Source: Azadirachta indica (taxonomy: Eukaryota; Streptophyta; Magnoliopsida; Sapindales; Meliaceae). From it: a stretch of DNA of 64,000 nucleotides. The position numbers and the translations under genes were made by a program. Shown here piece after piece: positions 62,097 to 64,000 of the stretch (positions are counted from its first letter, which is position 1; each line of letters starts with the position of its first letter). The stretch covers positions 5,448,966 through 5,512,965 of the forward strand of contig CM040446.1 of the NCBI GenBank assembly GCA_022749755.1. The letters are read 5' to 3'. A model generated the notes under the pieces. That model ran no database searches, was not told the origin of the DNA, and was given only the letters and a program-made list of their open reading frames with translations.

Positions 62097-63666
62097 TTAC
62101 GAGGAATCATGATTTCAATCATTCTAAATGTAAGAACTTCTCGCTTTATCCTCATCTATATATTTTATCAAAATTTTGATCTAAATAATAATTAATTAAT
62201 TAAATTTAATTAATTTTTAATAAAATTGTCATATTAATTTAATTATTTAAAATTAATTCATAATAATTATTATTATTATTATTATTTTTTACAATATTTA
62301 TTTTTGTTTGTAACTTCAACATTTTATTATTATATGTTCATTTAAGAATTAATTTATAATTATTAGCTTAATGTGTAAAACATTATTTGTTTATAAATTC
62401 AACGTAATCTCATTATAAATACATTTGTCATGATTTTTTCATCATTCTTATTACAAAACAATTAATTTTTTTTATATGCGTCATTCTCTATAACAATTTA
62501 TTAATTAACGATTTATTTTTCTATCTTAAATTTATTATAATTTATATAACTAATCTTATTTATTTGAGATTTAAATTTTAATTATATAAAAATAGTTATG
62601 GATATAATTATAACTTTTCTTAATTTTGGTAATAAAACATGACAACCAAGCCAAAACCCAAATAATAAAAAAAATGATGATAATAGGTCCAAGTTGACAT
62701 GTTTTTTGTTTACTTATTACCAGATAAATTTAGTTAGTAATAGAAGGATTAATTATCTAGTGAACTGGAACCGATTTTGTGGTCAAAAGTTAAATATTTT
62801 TTGTTTGTCAATATTTTTACTAATTTTACTTGATCTTTGATATTTCCTACTATATATAGGAAATTTAAACATTTTTCTTTTTAATTTTCAGTGTGCATTA
62901 TTACCATGAACACTACTCGTATCCAAGGTTCCCTCATACCAACAGGCGTTTTGTAACCAAGATTTGCTTCTTAGTCAAGGAGCGTCCCAATTGCTATTAC
63001 TCCACTGCCTCGAAAAATCATGTCCAAATCCTCTAACAATCTTCAACAATAATGTTGTGGTAACATCAATAGCATCCGGACATTTTCCCTCTAAAGAAAT
63101 TCTTTAGCTAAATCTCGTTAAAAATTCACTCAACAGAACAAAGTACAGTAGTGCAAGACCCCATCCTGAAATTAGACGTCTAACACAGTAGAAAAAACGG
63201 AAGAAATGTCAAATCAAAGCATCTGATCATCACATATCATCATCGCTCTAAGAACCAAAATATAATTGGGAACTCAGTTTCCAAAAAAGAATCATTCTTT
63301 TTGTTGTTTTAATCTAAAGAAGGAAGGGCACATGATATTTCTATTCTTTTTGAATGCCAAACGGATTAGCCACTAAAACACCAAAAAAAAGGAATAAAGA
63401 AAAAAGAAGAATCTGAATCAGAACTACATCTCAAATGTAATGTAAACACGGTGGGTGGGCACCTGCTATGACCAAAACACTCAGCCTCACCACAGAGATC
63501 AATGAACCCTAGAATGAGAAAAACAAAAGAAAGTAAACAGAAAAAATTTATTCTCTGAATTGAGCTATATATATGTTACAAATCCTCTATAAGGATTGCT
63601 GATCTACCTGCTAACTAGCACCAAAGGTAGGGCCAGACACAAAGAATTAAAATGCCACCAGTACTA

Positions 63667-63691
63667 CAACCAACCAACCAACCAACCAACC
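63667..63691. repeat. CCAA tetranucleotide repeat in CNOT10 3' UTR
   Basis: Six CCAA units (GGTT on the transcribed strand) starting one base past the CNOT10 stop codon. Confidence 0.85.
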
Positions 63692-63692
63692 A

Positions 63693-64000
63693 TCAGCAAG
63701 ACTTATTTGATTGCAAACCACCTGGAAGGAACCTTACGTGACTACATTTTTTTAACTTGGCAAGAGCTTCTTGTGACTTGCCAAGCATGAGATCCACATA
63801 CATTCCAGTAACAGTGGCTTCAGTGCTTTTGGGTAACATGGATAATGCTTGTGTCACAAAATGATGAGCCCGATCAAATTCACCTTGCATTGCAAACATT
63901 GCTGCAAGGTTCGCATAAAGGGTTCCACGTGCCTCTTCAGGCTTCGGAAACATAATATCTTGTGCCCCCTCAGGGGAAGAATTCTTAGCAGCTACTGATC
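63693..64000 (-). CDS. CCR4-NOT complex subunit 10 (CNOT10), last exon, partial
   Basis: The C-terminal end of a TPR-rich protein matching plant CNOT10, a subunit of the CCR4-NOT mRNA deadenylation complex in the cytoplasm. The frame is open from the window edge (SVAAKNSSPEGAQDIMF) to the stop at 63693-63695, so the annotated piece is about 101 residues. A TPR unit is visible (EEARGTLYANLAAMFAMQGE, then FDRAHHFVTQALSMLP), followed by a second helical pair (ATVTGMYVDLMLGKSQEALA) and the conserved tail KKCSHVRFLPGGLQ. The rest of the gene lies right of the window. The internal ATG at 63953 is not the gene start. By memory it corresponds to Arabidopsis At5g35430. Confidence 0.85.
   Translation of the reverse strand, partial: SVAAKNSSPEGAQDIMFPKPEEARGTLYANLAAMFAMQGEFDRAHHFVTQALSMLPKSTEATVTGMYVDLMLGKSQEALAKLKKCSHVRFLPGGLQSNKSC

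Larger units (their letters stand above)
57915..63692. other. 5.8-kb gene-free region, HyPRP 3' flank to CNOT10 3' UTR
   Basis: AT-rich with a perfect palindrome (58284-58325), a CT microsatellite (58461-58509), several TA runs (about 59072-59086, 59675-59690, 61540-61567) and a short tandem array (61984-62096). The CNOT10 3' UTR probably starts near 63692 and runs leftward. No supported gene in between. Confidence 0.55.

Noticed and set aside
1..64000. A novel multi-gene biological system
   Set aside because: All supported genes belong to well-known plant families with unrelated jobs, and the unexplained sequence looks like transposon debris and simple repeats rather than new coupled genes.

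Overview
The window is plant nuclear DNA, most likely from a eudicot. It is strongly AT-rich, its genes have many introns with GT-AG junctions, and every gene I recognise has a close Arabidopsis counterpart by remembered family sequence. The species cannot be fixed from the sequence. I see no bacterial, viral, organellar, tRNA, rRNA or CRISPR features, and no operon logic applies.

Seven genes are supported, and their splice junctions were worked out by hand so that reading phases agree. (1) 206-1299 (+): the 3' part of a GT47 exostosin-family glycosyltransferase, carrying an apparent 2-base deletion. (2) 2191-12759 (+): NAA35/MAK10, auxiliary subunit of the NatC N-terminal acetyltransferase, 16 exons, 729 aa. 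(3) 18167-23131 (+): an ANTH-domain (AP180/CALM-type) clathrin assembly protein, 15 coding exons, 547 aa, with an intron in the 5' UTR. (4) 24473-28489 (+): a BSD-domain protein, 3 exons, 388 aa, with a GC-AG intron. (5) 31345-40413 (-): a nuclear SPOC-domain protein, about 800 aa, with a 4.9-kb intron and a non-coding first exon near 42.3-42.5 kb. (6) 43319-45163 (-): a VAMP71-type longin R-SNARE, 4 exons, 222 aa. (7) 57333-57914 (+): a single-exon secreted hybrid proline-rich protein with an eight-cysteine domain. At the right edge, 63693-64000 (-) is the last exon of an eighth gene, the CCR4-NOT subunit CNOT10.

The left half (1-45 kb) is gene-rich, with mostly housekeeping functions: protein N-acetylation, clathrin coat assembly, vacuolar membrane fusion and RNA-level regulation. 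These genes are neighbours but do not form a shared pathway. Two of them (ANTH protein and CNOT10) resemble Arabidopsis genes I recall as At5g35200 and At5g35430, which hints at conserved microsynteny.

The right half (45.5-57 kb and 58-63.5 kb) is gene-poor and repeat-bearing. Best defined are a 942-bp Mutator-like MITE (46402-47343) with about 130-bp terminal inverted repeats and a 9-bp target-site duplication (8/9 match), and two adjacent fold-back elements of one family in opposite orientation (about 50.70-53.03 kb). Degenerate tandem arrays, several long microsatellites and a perfect 42-bp palindrome 370 bp downstream of the proline-rich protein gene add to this.

I did not find a credible previously undescribed multi-gene system. 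The points most worth checking are the repeat families, the GC-AG intron, the frameshift in the glycosyltransferase, the ambiguous exon junction in the SPOC gene, and the unusual juxtamembrane segment of the SNARE.
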